A DNA stretch of 64,000 nucleotides from Culex pipiens pallens (GCF_016801865.2 NC_068938.1:192592426-192656425), one strand, 5' to 3'. Positions 22,020 to 34,312 are shown, numbered from the stretch's first letter. Numbers and translations: made by a program. The notes: generated by a model from the letters alone, not told the origin.

Positions 22020-22245
22020 ATGTATGTAAACTATGTCCGGATCCATCATCTGACCCATCGTTGGTTAGGTTTTCAAAAAACCTTTCCAACGAGTTCAAAA
22101 CATTGAAGATCTGGCAACCCTCTCTCGAGATATGGCCACTTAAGTGATATTGATATACTTTTTTATTCCGGATCTAGAAAATAGATGAAAATTGTGTGCA
22201 GCCATTATTGGTAATGAGTGAGGAAGGCTCCAACCACATAGGTGG
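22020..22245 (+). repeat. Dispersed repeat with GAGGAAGGCTCCAACCAC-type end
   Basis: Moderate-GC stretch with GATCCATCATCTGACCC, TTTCCAACGAGTTCAAAAC, AGATCTGGCAACCCTCTC and TGAGTGAGGAAGGCTCCAACC. It looks like a mosquito interspersed repeat; no termini or target duplication were resolved, so the class is unknown. Confidence 0.35.
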
Positions 22246-22326
22246 ATTTTGTTAGTTTTTCAATGAAAGTTTAATAGTTTAAAACAAGACATAATCTATG
22301 AATTCAAAACATCAAGAGAATTTACC

Positions 22327-22690
22327 TACACAGCAAATAAAGTAGTAATCCAGCTGCGTGTAAAAGGCCTGAGTGTAAAATAAATTTTGCATTATTCTAT
22401 GAAAATCTGTGTAATATTACATCCTGAAATATGTAGCCCATCAGTATGGGAAACCTACTTGACCGAAATGTGGAGCTCACATATACGTTTATCCTTTACG
22501 TTTTTCATCGGTCTGATGGCTGAGCGGGCTAAGGTGCCACTCTGGGTGCTGGGTTTGAATTCCGTCGGTTGCAACTTTTTTTGTGTTTACAAAAATTGTA
22601 CATGCAGCTTGTAATATTAAGTGTTTATTTTGACGAAGGTGATGTGCATGCTTTTGCATGCGATTTTACCATCGGATTTTTTGCTGTGTA
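22327..22690. mobile_element. TA-flanked MITE with an internal tRNA-like sequence
   Basis: Ends CACAGCAAAT and, inverted, CACAGCAAAA, TA on both sides, 360 bp. Inside, 22,512-22,575 reads like a tRNA gene 5' to 3': an A-box-like TGGCTGAGCGGGCTAAGG and a B-box-like GGGTTTGAATTCCG. Open frames across it start or end within the element and look accidental. Confidence 0.7.
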
Positions 22691-23023
22691 TGTAAAAATC
22701 AATTTCATGATTTTGAATGGAATTTCAGTTACATTAATACATCTTCAGGAAAATAGTTTTTTTGCCTCCTATGATCCTGTCATTTTTTTGTAGATGGACA
22801 TACATTGTAAGCAAACCGAAAAAATAATGAAAGGGAACTTTAAAACGGTGAGATTTGATTTAAAATTAAAAGGCTAGTACAAACATTTAAAAAGGTTTTT
22901 GTCAACCCCCCTTTTTGCTTCCCCCTCGTTTTAATTTGTCCCCTCGAGGGACAAATACTTTGAAAAATATCGGGGAGATTTTCATTTTTCGTTATCACTA
23001 TTCTGGAGTTTTTTTTTTTTTGA

Positions 23024-23150
23024 AAAAGTCCAATAAACCAAAATTCCAGTTTTTGCTTTTTGGGTGTTTTTGAAACCGCCTTGAGTCAGGGGTATTAAAA
23101 AACACCCAAAAAGCAAAAACTGAAAATTTGGTTTATTGGACCTTTAAAAA
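23024..23150. repeat. Short hairpin repeat
   Basis: Two arms of about 50 bp (CCAATAAACCAAA, TTTTTGCTTTTTGGGTG) inverted around a 22-bp GC-richer loop. It directly abuts the foldback element that follows. Confidence 0.8.
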
Positions 23151-23163
23151 AAACTCAAGTATT

Positions 23164-24343
23164 GAGCAATTCTCTGAGATTTCGGTCATTCGTTTTTTTT
23201 TGTATTTTTTAATCCGGCTGAAACTTTTTTGGTGCCTTTGGTTTGCCCAAAGAAGCCATTTTGCATCATTGGTTTGTCCATATAATTTTCCATACAAATT
23301 TGGCAGCTGTCCATACAAAAATGATATGTAAAAATTCAAAAATCTGTATCTTTTGAAGGAATTTTTTGATCGATTTGGTGTCTTCGACAAAGTTGTAGGT
23401 ATGGATATGGACTACACTGAAAAAATGATACACGGTAAACAAAATTTTGGTGATTTTTAATAAAACTTGATTTGCAAAAAAACACCATTTTAATTTTTTT
23501 TATTTTTTGATATGTTTTAGAGGACATAAAATGCCAACTTTTCAGAAATTTCCAGAATGGGCAAAAAATCTTTAACCGAGTTATGATTTTTTTAATCAAT
23601 ACATTTCAAAAAATCGAAATATTGGTCGTAAAATTTTTTCAACTTCATTTTTCGATGTAAAATTAAATTTGCAATCAAAAAGTACTTTAGTGAAATTTTG
23701 ATAAAAGGCACTGTTTTCAAGTTATAGCCATTTTCATGTAACTAGGGTTCAAGGTTCAAGGGTCGTATCAACAAAGTCCGAAAAAGCAAAATATAGAAAA
23801 TTTTCTTAGCTTTTCGAAAATATTTTTTTCAAAGGTGGGCAAACATGGGCATTAATATTAAAAAATGAAAAACTGCGACTATTTTCAAAAAAGTAACCTA
23901 TGGCTATAACTTGAAAACGGTGCCTTTAATCAAAATTTCACTAAAGTACTTTTTGATTGCAAATTTAATTTTACATCAAAAAATGAAATTGAAAAATTTT
24001 GCGACCAATATTTCGTTTTAGTGACAAAAAGTTAAATAAAAAATCACCAAAATTTGTTATACCGTGTATCATTTTTTTTCAGTGTAGTCCATATCCATAC
24101 CTACAAATTTGCCGAAAACACCAAATCGATCAAAAAATTCCTTCAAAAGATACTGATTTTTGAATTTTCACTTACCATTTTTGTATGGACAGCTGCCAAA
24201 TTTGTATGGCAAATTATGTGGACAAACTAATGATGCAAAATGGCTTCTTTGGGCATACCAAAGGCCCCAAAAAAGTTTCAGCCGGATTAAAAAATACCAA
24301 AATTAAAATTAAAGAAAAAGACCGATTCCGTAGAGAACTGCTC
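23164..24343. mobile_element. Foldback element, GAGCAATTCTC termini
   Basis: About 1.18 kb, inverted along its length around about 23,790. Phrases such as CCATACAAATTTGGCAGCTG, TTTGATCGATTTGGTGT and TTGCAATCAAAAAGTACTTT occur in both arms. Ends GAGCAATTCTCT and, inverted, GAGCAGTTCTCT. Related pieces occur at 29.6-29.97, 49.3-49.45, 53.04-53.42 and 55.44-55.6 kb. No target duplication was resolved. Confidence 0.75.
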
Positions 24344-25731
24344 TATTGATTTCACTAGAGAACTCTCAAACAAAACCTTGCTTTTTGAAACTGCCTTTTG
24401 TTTTTGAATATATTTTCTAACTCAAAATAGTTCAATGTTAATCGAATCAATATTGCCAAAAAATAAATCTTACTGAAATCGTGTGTTTAATACACATGAT
24501 AAAATAAATATGCGTTTAAGAAATATGTATGATAAATGGGCTTCTCCAAATATTGCTGACCCATTTGTTTGCAACCCTCTTAACCTGCCAATAGCGGACA
24601 CTTTGTCCCACTCTAATTGCATTCCAAGATCTTTGTTATCATAATGGTCAAAAATGTCAACCATCTCAGCATAATAATCCACTTGTATTTTGCGTGTAGC
24701 TTGCGCAATTCCCCCCCCCAAAACTTTCCCTCGACACGTGCCACCAATCTTCACCGACAACCCAAAATTGCACCAAAAAAAACTTAGTCACAATCAGTCC
24801 ATATTCGTGGACCCTAGTTTTCCCTTAATTGTTTAATAAATTCGCTCCGTCGCCATAACTCATCGACCACGAAACTGCACAGTTTCCACCCATCGTGGCC
24901 GTGGCACGTGAACAAGTGCCATATTCCGGCCAAGATAGTCATCAACCCGTGCAAGATAAGACCGCCGGCACGTGTCAGCCCAACTACGACGCACTGAGAG
25001 CTGCTGTTTGTGGCTCCTCATCACCATAAAAGTCACTTCTTTTAGAATTGTCCGTTTCTTAAGCTTTATTGAAGCAAAAAAAAATAGAATAGCGAAGACA
25101 CTTCCGGCGCTTCTTAAGAAAAGATTCCACTTGTTATTCCGGGATCTCTCTTTCCGGGCAGGACACAAAGAATCGGTAGATTCCTTCGGCGCACAGCTGC
25201 AGCAAGCAAGTGGAGTGCCTCCCTATTTATGAATTATTAAATTTGATGTCTTCCTTTGCCGGCTGCTGAGCCGAGAGGCTCGGTTAGGACTAAATTTAAG
25301 AACCGAGTCTCTTGTCATGATGATCCCGCGGGATTTGGACGAAACCTACTTGATATGTTACTCTGTTTAGAAACACAGAAAGTGGGCTTTGTTCAGACCG
25401 AGAGTAGAGTCGCATTGATTGGAATAAATGTAGATTTGGAGATTTTGTCTGGCAAACAAAGTCTGAATAATTTAGGAGGACTTTGGGCTGGAAAAATAAA
25501 TTGAGAACGCAAAAGACGACATTGTGAATATAATTGAATTTGACAATGCCAAATCAATAATGAAAGTTTGTTTTAATTTTAATTTACATCAGGTAAATTT
25601 AATTTAATCACAGTCAAATGGTCTTATTTATTTTCCTGCGAATTTATAAGTGAAATCTTAATTCGTCATGGAATTCTGGATCGGAAAAGTCAGATCCTTT
25701 CAAAGAGTTAATGTGCTAATTGTGAAAACTG
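24344..25731. other. Non-repetitive stretch, no recognisable gene
   Basis: GC is higher at 24,700-25,300. Open frames of 80-100 codons occur on both strands but none has a recognisable domain, start context or partner. A C run is at about 24,711-24,718. It may be intron or intergenic sequence. Confidence 0.45.
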
Positions 25732-25810
25732 ACCGGTAGGGGATGGGTTTCAATTAGTAGCGTGCTGGAATTTCAATCCAGAGGTCGTGAGTTCGATTCT
25801 TGTACCGGGA
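25732..25810 (+). other. tRNA-like sequence, probably a pseudogene or SINE head
   Basis: An acceptor-like pair CCGGTA/TACCGG encloses a 5-bp anticodon-like stem CTGGA/TCCAG with loop ATTTCAA, and a B-box-like GAGTTCGATTCT. The T stem pairs only through G-T wobbles, and the D arm is poor, so a working tRNA is unlikely. Confidence 0.4.
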
Positions 25811-26060
25811 TAATGAAGTTTAGAAACAATTCTTGGAATTGATATTGAGCTGTCATTTTGTCGATAGTTCCCGCTAGAGAAAAAAATAGGGACTTATGTG
25901 TATTTATACTTATTTTGAGGATTATTTAAAACTGAAATTCTGTTGCTACACAGTAAAAAATATATTATTTTCGGAGGTGAAAAGGTGGCATTACTCCGGA
26001 AGAAAATTAAACATTTTGAGTGGTGTAATACACATAATTTCTGAAATGAAAGATGTACGC

Positions 26061-26474
26061 ATTCCCACCAGTGATGTCAACCATCGCAACGCTCATTTTT
26101 GGTTCGCGGCACATTTTTTGTTTGTAGTATTTTTCAGTTACGGAATTTGACAAAGTTGTGTATGAAGGACTTGTAGAACACACCAAATCGTACAACTTTG
26201 CTGAACATAGTATTGATTTTTGATAAATACAAAAATGTGATAGGCAAACGAGAGCATCGCGAACCATTGGTCCTGAGGTCTGGAATCTTCTTGTAACTTT
26301 TTGCGTATGAATTTTACAGCTATACAATGTTCTGAAGAAATGTTGCTGTTGGTGAGTTCTACAAGTGCTTCAAACACCATTTTGTCGAATTCCGTAACTG
26401 AAAAGCACTACAAACGAAAAATGTGCCGCGAACCAAAAATGAGCGTCGTGATGGTTGACATCACTGATTCCCAC
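26061..26474. mobile_element. hAT MITE with perfect 8-bp target duplication
   Basis: The element is 26,069-26,466 (398 bp), with near-perfect inverted ends of about 60 bp beginning CAGTGATGTCAACCATCG. ATTCCCAC flanks it at 26,061-26,068 and 26,467-26,474. CAGTG ends and an octamer duplication are standard hAT features. No transposase; the reading frames inside (about 80-118 codons) are by-products. Confidence 0.93.
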
Positions 26475-28312
26475 ATAAAATATTATTTTGATTTTTTTTA
26501 CTGCTGCTACTTTACTGTTAAAATTTGTATGACCCAATCTCACCGCCCAGACCCAATGTCACCCCTGATGACGGTAGTTAGTAAGTTCGTTAGTTTTATT
26601 TTATTGTTGAGCATTTACATAATAAGAAATGTGAACATTATATTGTCTAGTAATTAAAAGGCTAATTATTCAATTTGATAAAAATCTCGAAATAACTGAT
26701 TAAAAAAAAACATTTTTAAAACAAAAATCACTTGTTTTCTGTATATTTTTTGTTATTTTTTTTATTCTAATGGAATGACTATGATTACATTTTGAAGTTT
26801 TGTTGATTTTTCATGAAATTCCTACAATATACAAAAAAAAAATATCCGAAGCTTTTTTTTTCAATGATGTAGTAAACCATCGCAAATAGCTTTAAATTCG
26901 ATTTATGTAATCGTAATTTGTGAATTCAAATCCATTTATTTTTGATTTTTTGTGGCTACTCGAATTTTCTCAAAATAATCTTCAAATGATTGAATAAAGT
27001 TCTGGCTAATAAACACTCAAGACAGTAGTGAAAAAGGCATGTCATTTAATAAGCAAGTTATCGTGGTTTATCAATAATTTTGTTTTTAAATTTACACATT
27101 TTTTTGCGAGTTTTTTCCTGTTTTCAGATTTTATTCGAAATTAACTTTATTTAAATCCATTCGTGTATAAGACACAGTTGAAAAGATCAGAACTCTATAC
27201 TGGATTGGCCCAGTTCTGTTAGTCAAGGAACAATAAAAATTAACTATATTGAAATGAAATTATGAAAAAACACAGTTTATTTTTTATTCTCTAAAGAATA
27301 GTAATTAACTAGAATTTCAGATATCAATTAATGTCTGAACTTTTTTAAATTAACATTAAACTTTGTAGGGGTCTTTCTAAAAACGAAATGAAACTATTTT
27401 CGTCAATGATTTGTTCGTTCAAAAATTAAACTACCCATTCAAAAATATTATCCAAAAATTCTAAAATCAATGCAAAGAAAAATCTATTTTCGCAAAACAC
27501 TATTTTTGATTATTATAAATTTTTTGATATTTTAAAAACCGACTTTTGATCAATCATGAGCAACATTTATTTGGCAGTGATGCCATGGTTGATTTTTTCC
27601 TCATTTTTAAATGTTATATCTATTTCAAAAAGAACTTTGCATACTTTTGATTAATGTGCCGAGACTTTATTTTTGATTAGGAAAGTTTTTTTTCGTGATG
27701 ATCTCACATACAACAAAACATACAAACAATAAATGAAAAACAAATTTAGGGGCTAGCTATGGAAGATGATTATGTGAAAATTTACAAATATTTAGCTGTA
27801 TTATATTGTGATTTTTTATCCTACTTGTTATCACTGAAACTCCTCAAAAACTAATTTTTGTAGGTCTTCAATATTTTTTATTTGTTCATGGAGATAAAAA
27901 ACACATTTTTTGCAAAAACTCTAACAATGGTTTTGTGGAAAAAATGATGATTTATGGGAAATATTGAAATAGTAATGATTTAGCAAAATTTTAAAGGATA
28001 TTTGTTGTTGAAAACACAGATTATCAGAGTTTCGTTCGTTACATTCGAAATTTGTGCACATTTGCATATATTCCATTAAAGAAAAGCACTCCTGAAAATA
28101 TATTTTTGAAAAGCTGAGAAAAATTTAAGCAATTTTTATTTTTGGACTTGCTGAAATACAACTTCGTTGAAGTACAGTCTTGTGAAAAACCCAATATTTT
28201 AAATGACTCAGTCGCGAAGACTTTCTAATCGATGTTTAATGTTTTTGAAATATTTTTCTATAGGTAATAAAAAAACTCAAATTGGACGATTTCAATTTTT
28301 GAAATTTTTTTT
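26475..28312. other. AT-rich non-coding stretch
   Basis: Very AT-rich, with stops in all frames and no termini, tRNA boxes or long repeats found by eye. Confidence 0.5.
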
Positions 28313-28484
28313 GGGACCATCCATAAACCACGTGGACACTTTAGGGGGGGGGGGGGGGGGGTATGGCGATTGTCCACGCTCCATATAAAAATGTTTTTTT
28401 TGTATGGACAATTGTCCACGAAGGGGGGGGGGGGGGGGGTTCGAGATTCCTAAAAAAGTGTCCACGTGGTTTATGGATGGTCCC
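28313..28484. mobile_element. MITE with two long G runs
   Basis: The 172-bp element has ends GGGACCATCCATAAACCACG and its inverse, extended by TGGACACTTT. TTT lies on both sides and may be a 3-bp target duplication (PIF/Harbinger-like), but this is ambiguous in a T run. Inside are 18 and 17 consecutive G, both on the plus strand, separated by a TTGTCCACG/TGGACAATTG inverted core. Confidence 0.8.
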
Positions 28485-28590
28485 TTTCATGAAAAGTTCA
28501 AACGATTTCCTAAAAGGCTTTATTTTTGGGCATTGTAACTCGAACCAATATTTTCCGAGAAATCATGAGATGAAGTATGAAGGCAAATTA

Positions 28591-28712
28591 CAGTGCTGGC
28601 CAAAAGTGTATGACATTCGGGACATTGCTCGTAAATTTTTGGATGTCATAAACTTTTGGCCAGTTCTTTCGTTTTTTTTACTGGCCAAAAGTATATGACA
28701 TTGCGCTTTTTT
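28591..28712 (+). mobile_element. Tc1-like terminal fragment
   Basis: TA is followed by CAGTGCTGGCCAAAAGTGTA, a typical Tc1-like terminus. The GGCCAAAAGT phrase recurs twice more, once inverted (about 28,647) and once direct (about 28,682). No transposase frame is seen; it is a solo end or a rearranged MITE. Confidence 0.55.
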
Positions 28713-29229
28713 CGCTTTGGCCCGTCTAATACCGCTGAAATTTATTTTGTTGTAAATGAATCTGGCTGAAATTTTATATTGAAATACTATATCATGATTA
28801 AGTGCTAAAAATGATCAATATTTTTGGGAATATCAAAATAGTGAGTGTCGGTCGAAATTTTCAAAAAGCTTCTGAAAGTAGACATTTCGAAATACTTCTG
28901 CTGAAATTTTCACGAGGTTTAGTTGAAACACGAGCGAACATCAACAATTTGAATTTGAAGTTAAAAAAAATTAAAAATATTTTGAAAAAAAATTAAATCA
29001 GGACTAGCATTTTAAATGGGCGTACTATTCAGTGTTTAGGCCTTTAAAAATGTTAGTCGTGACATGAAAAATTTCCAAAATATTTTTTTCGAAAAGATCG
29101 GAAAATTTGACAAATGTTTTATGTTTTAAGATTGGAAACCAGACCATTGCATTGCTAAAATATCGAAATTACAAAATGGTAGGTTGTTTTGATGAGGCTT
29201 AGAAAACTTCAATTTTCGTGTTTCTTTTC

Positions 29230-29970
29230 CTTAAAGCGGTTGTATCCCAGCAACCCGAGGTCCAATCTTCAATGTTTCTTAGACAATTTTATAGCAAATT
29301 TTCTGACCTTTAAAAAAAATTTAGAAATGGTCACTCATGGTCACTATTTTTAAAAATCGAAAAACTGCAAATATTTCGCTAAAATCAAATTTTCGATGGC
29401 CTTATCTTTAAAACAGAGCCCTTTATCAAAAAATCTGTACAGAACATTTCGATTGGAAATTAAATTTAACATTAAAAAAAATGTTTTTGCATTAAATTTC
29501 ATTTTTTTACAAAAACCACATTTTTTTCAAAAAATCATAATTCGGCGGCAGATTTTTTGATCATGTTTTTCTATGGCTCAAAAGTTGCGGATTTTTGTCC
29601 CCTAAAACATATCAAAAAATCTCGAAAATACAAAAATATGTATTTTGGGAAATTGAGTTTTAGTGAAAAAAAAGTTGATAAAACAATCTGCATTTTTTCC
29701 GTGTACCTATTTTTTTCTCAAAAGTCCTCAACAATACCTACAACTTTGCCGAAGACACCAAATTGATCATAAAATTCTCTCAAAAGTTACAGCTGTTTGA
29801 ATATTTACGTACCATTTTTGTATGGACAGCAGCCAAAATTGTATGGAGACTAGAAAAAGCTTCTTTGGTCATAGGGAAGGCCCCCTAAAAGTTTGAGACA
29901 AATTAAAAAAATACAAAAAATAAAATTGGTCGAAATTGGCCGATTTTGTAGAGAGTTGCTCACTTTGTGA
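29230..29970 (+). repeat. Copy of the AGAG-terminus foldback family
   Basis: The right half (29,587-29,970) matches 53,043-53,420 closely: CCTACAACTTTGCCGAAGAC, AAATTGATCA, TTTTTGTATGGACAGCAGCC, GGAAGGCCCCC and a GTAGAGAGTTGCTC end. The left half has the TATCCCAGCAACCCGAGG-type phrase and AT-rich filler. Confidence 0.6.
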
Positions 29971-31385
29971 TTTTTGTGGATATCATTTTATGATCTTTGA
30001 CACTACGAGAACTAACAATACAATTTGATTGAAAGTCTAAAAAATTGTACAAAAGGACTTTTAAGTGCATTCATTTGTTTCATATTACCCAAATTCCTAT
30101 AATTATTATTCGGCATTTGATTATCATAAGGGCATTGTGCCTCGACATACAACGCATTTAAAATATTCCCCATTCCAACGCCATTCCACAACTGTATGTT
30201 CCCAACGCTGCGATGATTTACATGCCGCACATTCCGGACGAATCCTTTGACCTTCCAGCCGTAATATGCCACTTTACGATAAAGTTTGATTATTTATCAC
30301 ACCCTCCGGAAAGTCATGTTTCCAGTTAACAGCTTTGGAATAGCTTTAAGTTCGGCAAAAGCTGCCCATTTCCTCCGCTCGCTCGCACCAAGATGTTCTG
30401 GCCGCCGGGTTAAACTTTCTGGGGCCATCATCAAAACTCGGTGGCGGAAATTCTCATAAAATACCGGTTAGACCGGAGAGGCTATAAATAATAATTAAAA
30501 TTTATGCTTGTGCCATATTGCTCCAACATTTTCGGTTGCTGATGCTGATGCTGCTAACAGCCATTTTAGGGAATAGAAACCGATTTGTGGACAGAGCACC
30601 AGAAATAGCACCCCACCGGACGGACGACGACGCATTTCGACTTGGGGATATTCGAAAATTGTCTTTTGATTGGGAGAAGAAAACTGCAGCGGTCATAAAT
30701 TTCAATAAGTTTTCCCACACAGAAAATAGAAGCCGAACTTAAAAATAGAGCATGTGTTTGTTTGAGGTTAGGTTCTAACCTAACAAAAGACTATTTCAAG
30801 CGATGGGGGTTTGGGGGGTGCGTGACGGAGAACCATTTTATCCATAGCTCACATTTCCAAGATCTGGGAATCGGCACGACTACTTGGGGACATTCGATAC
30901 GGTAAAGACGACGACGACGACAAAACCTGACTCTCGTTTGTTTTAGGTTAACCAAGAGGAACGGTTTGAAGAGAGCCGGTAGCGGGTTCGGTTCTGTCCG
31001 ATCCGATGAGGTTAGAAGGGTCGGATAATTTCCGTTGGGATCAGGTAAAAGTGAGGTCCATGACATCATGGAATATTCATTTAAAAGATATTTTTAAAAT
31101 AATGAAATGCTTCAGTGACGTCTGTGTGACTTTGTAAGTTTAACGCTATCTGTGAAGGAGATATTTATATAAACCGTTTATTTTTTTCTTTTTGTCCCAT
31201 TTTAAAGCTTTGATCAAAGACCAATGATGCTTCTATTTTCTTCAAAATTTCAAAAATTGAAAAAACCTTAAGTCAAGTGAAAACATTTTTCGTATTTATA
31301 GTAAATTTAAAATATATTTGAAAGCAGCCAATACATAATATAAGTATTTTTCTTCGAAAAAAAACACACACAAAGGAAAATAAAA
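29971..31385. other. No recognisable gene
   Basis: Moderate GC at 30,300-31,060. Frames of 60-92 codons on both strands lack recognisable motifs. A CGACGACGACGAC tract lies near 30,907. Confidence 0.45.
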
Positions 31386-31660
31386 AAAAAACTATGGCAT
31401 TTCCCGTTACTCAACTGTATTTTTTTTTAAACATGTTATTTTGAGGATAATTTAATGTACTTTTCAAATCTACATTAAACCAGAAGGGTCATTTTTCATT
31501 TCGTGTTTCTTGTAACTATGCAGAGATATTTTTTAAAGAGTGTAACAATTTTTTACAAAGTTACACAATTTCAAAATAAAATTATATATAAACATAAGGG
31601 GGTTGCTTGTAACCACAACGAGTTATTACGATTTTACGAAAAAAAGTTTTGGCATTGGTT
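31386..31660 (+). repeat. Dispersed repeat, copy A
   Basis: Shares with 51,254-51,536 the phrases CCGTTACTC, TTTAATGTACTTTTC, CAGAAGGGTCATTTTTCATT, AGACATAAGGGG-like text and CGATTTTACGAAAAAAAGTTTTG. Direct orientation, considerable divergence. Confidence 0.65.
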
Positions 31661-31920
31661 TTCGAGATATAGCAAGTTGAAAAAGATGACACTGAGAAAA
31701 AAACATTTTTCACAAAATTCAAACTACAAGATTATGAATCACAACAACCAGCAGCAATCAACAAAATCAACGAGGCAAAATTGTAGGAAATATGCTGAGC
31801 TCTTTGAGATTTTTTCTTGTAGAAAAGCCTTTCCTTCTTAAAGAATTTTAAATGAAATAAAAAACGGAACATTTTGTTTTAAATTACTTTCAATTAAAAA
31901 TTTAAAACTAAATTTTGAAA

Positions 31921-32236
31921 TGTCTAGACTCGATTATCCGAAGACCACGGAAAAAAATCACTTCGGATAATCTAATCACGAAAAAAAACTTTTTTTATAG
32001 TCGACCTTAAGTTTGGCCAAAAAACTACTTTAAAATGATTTAGAATTTTTAAATCAAAGATGGAGGCCAAAATGACGGTGATAACATATGGAAAAATGCA
32101 TTTTTCCAATTACAATTACTCGGTAAACCTCATTGGATAAATGTACGACTCGTGCCGAAAAATATCAAACCTTCGGATTATCTAACTTCAGATAATAGAA
32201 ACTTCAAATAAGGCTTCGGATAATAATGTCTGGACA
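31921..32236. mobile_element. Putative MITE with GATTATCCGAAG phrases
   Basis: TGTCTAGACTCGATTATCCG at the left and inverted TGTCCAGACATTATTATCCG at the right (about 316 bp), with further CGGATAATC phrases inside. No clear target duplication. Confidence 0.55.
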
Positions 32237-32699
32237 GATTACCTGCAATAAATTGATAAAAGTAGCAATGATATTTGTACACATTTTATAATCCCAAATC
32301 TTATAACATATTTTTTCATCTGCTCAGGCCAATGCAAATGCTGAGCGAAGTCAAGGGAGAGGGCAAACAATGAAAAAGTTATATGAAAATGTAAATAACA
32401 AGCCATAAATTTTACATTTGTATTCAAATGTTTTAAGCTGATAGAAATTTTGTTTTTATTTTTTGTAACGCCCCCCCCAAGGGGAAATAAATTTCAAATG
32501 CATTTCTCTGAATGTTTGGGTTGATTTAAAAACGTTCAGATTTTTTTTTCATTTTTGATGTTTAGTATCGAAATTTTTTTTTTTTCACTTAAATTTTTGT
32601 TTTCGTCCAATCTTACATATTTTGAAAACTAATGATTGCAAAACAACTGAACTATTATAAAACATTTTAAAACCCTTTAAGCATTCAAATGTTAAGACT

Positions 32700-32800
32700 A
32701 GAATGTCCAATTTCCCGGAAATTTCCGGGATTTTCCGTAAAAAAATATTTCCCGTTTCGCAGGAAATTTATGATTTTCCCGGAAATTTCCGAAATTCAAG
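32700..32800. repeat. Clustered TTTCCCGGAAA palindromic motif
   Basis: Repeated TTCCCGGAAATTTCCGGGA phrases. Similar clusters lie at 34,830-34,890 and 50,630-50,695. Short GGAA/TTCC palindromes in an AT-rich background suggest a shared repeat. They also coincidentally resemble STAT-type TTCnnnGAA sites. Confidence 0.5.
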
Positions 32801-32954
32801 GGGAAGTAAACATTTTCTTAATTTTCCGTACTCAATTTTTTGAAAATGCTGTGGAAAAATTAAGAAACGCAATTAAATATCAAGATTTATTTCTGATAGT
32901 ATTAATTTCTAAAGCAACTGTAAATAGACCTTGCTTAATGAAAATAAGAAGTCA

Positions 32955-33806
32955 TTTTTGCAATTCCGTCGTGAGACTACTTACTTTTCCTGTCATTCTT
33001 GAACGACGTTATAGCCTACTTTTCTGTATCAAAAATAACAGAATCGAATAGCAACACTTTTCAAAATAAATGCTGAAGAAGTTCTACTTTTCAGCACTGA
33101 AATGGGTGCTGAAAAGTCGAACTTTTCAGCACTTGTTTCGAAAAGTAACACTTTTCAACATTTTTTTGATTTAAACGATTTATTGACAAAATACATGAAA
33201 ATTTGACATAAAATTTCACTCAGCGTGTGTTTTTTGGAATTGCAAAAAATGTTGTATGGAACTCGTTGCAAAACTTGATTTTTTCAGCACTCTTCGTATT
33301 TATCCAACTCGTTGAACCTCGTTGGATAAATGTACGACTCGTGCTGAAAAAATCCTCTTTTTGCAACTTGTTGCATTAACTACTATTTTGCAATTCCGTC
33401 TTGGAACTTCCTACTTTTCCTGTCATTCTAGCGTGACGAATCAGCCTACTAAAAATAACAGAATCGAATAGAAACACATTTCAAAACAAATGCTGAAAAG
33501 TTCTACTTTTGAGCACTGAAATGGATGCTAAAAAGTTGAACTTTTCAGCACTAGTTTTGAAAAATAATACTTTTCAACATTTTTTTGATTTGAACGATTT
33601 ATTGACAAAATACATGACCATTCGACTTAGAATTTCACTCAATGGGTGTTTTTCAGAAATGCTAAAAATGTTGTAATGGAACTCGTTGCAAACCTTGATT
33701 TTTTCAGCACTCGTCGTATTTATCCAACTCGGTGAATCTCGTCTGATAAATGTACGACACGTGCTGAAAAAGACTTCTTTTTGCAACTTGTTTCATAAAC
33801 TACTAT
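32955..33806 (+). repeat. Direct tandem repeat, period about 430 bp
   Basis: Two diverged copies starting GCAATTCCGTC (about 32,960 and 33,391). Each contains GCTGAAAAGT phrases, ATTGACAAAATACATGA, AACTCGTTGCAAA and CTCGTGCTGAAAAA. A related fragment is at 54,845-54,900. Confidence 0.75.
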
Positions 33807-33884
33807 TATAAACCTGAAAACCATGTGGGAAAATCATTAAAAAACTACTTTGTATTGTTTAGGAGTTGCCCGAAAAATGCAAAC

Positions 33885-34312
33885 CTACACCCAAAACTGG
33901 CAGTGCTAGTCCGAGAGAATGATGGTCTCGAGTCGAGAGAATAGTGGTACCATTCACGGACGCAGAGAACACAGCTCGAGATGGGCGATAGAACTATTCT
34001 CTCGAGGTTCATTTGCAAAAAAAGTTCATCCGTCAAACAAAAAAAAACCAAAAGTGTCGACAACGGGAATCGAACCAAAGACCTTTGACAAACCAATCCA
34101 ATGACTTAGCTGCCTCGGCCACCACAGCTTGGGGACCATGGAGAAGTCAGAAGTCGATGTATGACACTTGTTGGAGATTTATTGATTCAACTAACGAATG
34201 AACTCATTTGTTATGATGGTGTGAGTTGGTACCATTATTCTATCGATTTTGGCACTGAGCCCTCAATAAATTTTGAGAGAACGATTATCTCGATTCTGAA
34301 TTTTGGGTGTAG
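33885..34312. mobile_element. MITE with tRNA-like core on the minus strand
   Basis: Ends CTACACCCAAAA and, inverted, the same. On the minus strand, 34,050-34,137 reads as tRNA-like: GTGGCCGAGGCAGCTAAG (A-box-like) and GGTTCGATTCCCG (perfect B box). A second, more decayed copy of the whole unit is at 10,012-10,408, so the tRNA-like part moves with the MITE. Confidence 0.75.

Noticed and set aside
24470..25504. Frames of 80-102 codons around a GC-richer patch
   Set aside because: No recognisable product, and neighbouring frames on the other strand are equally open.
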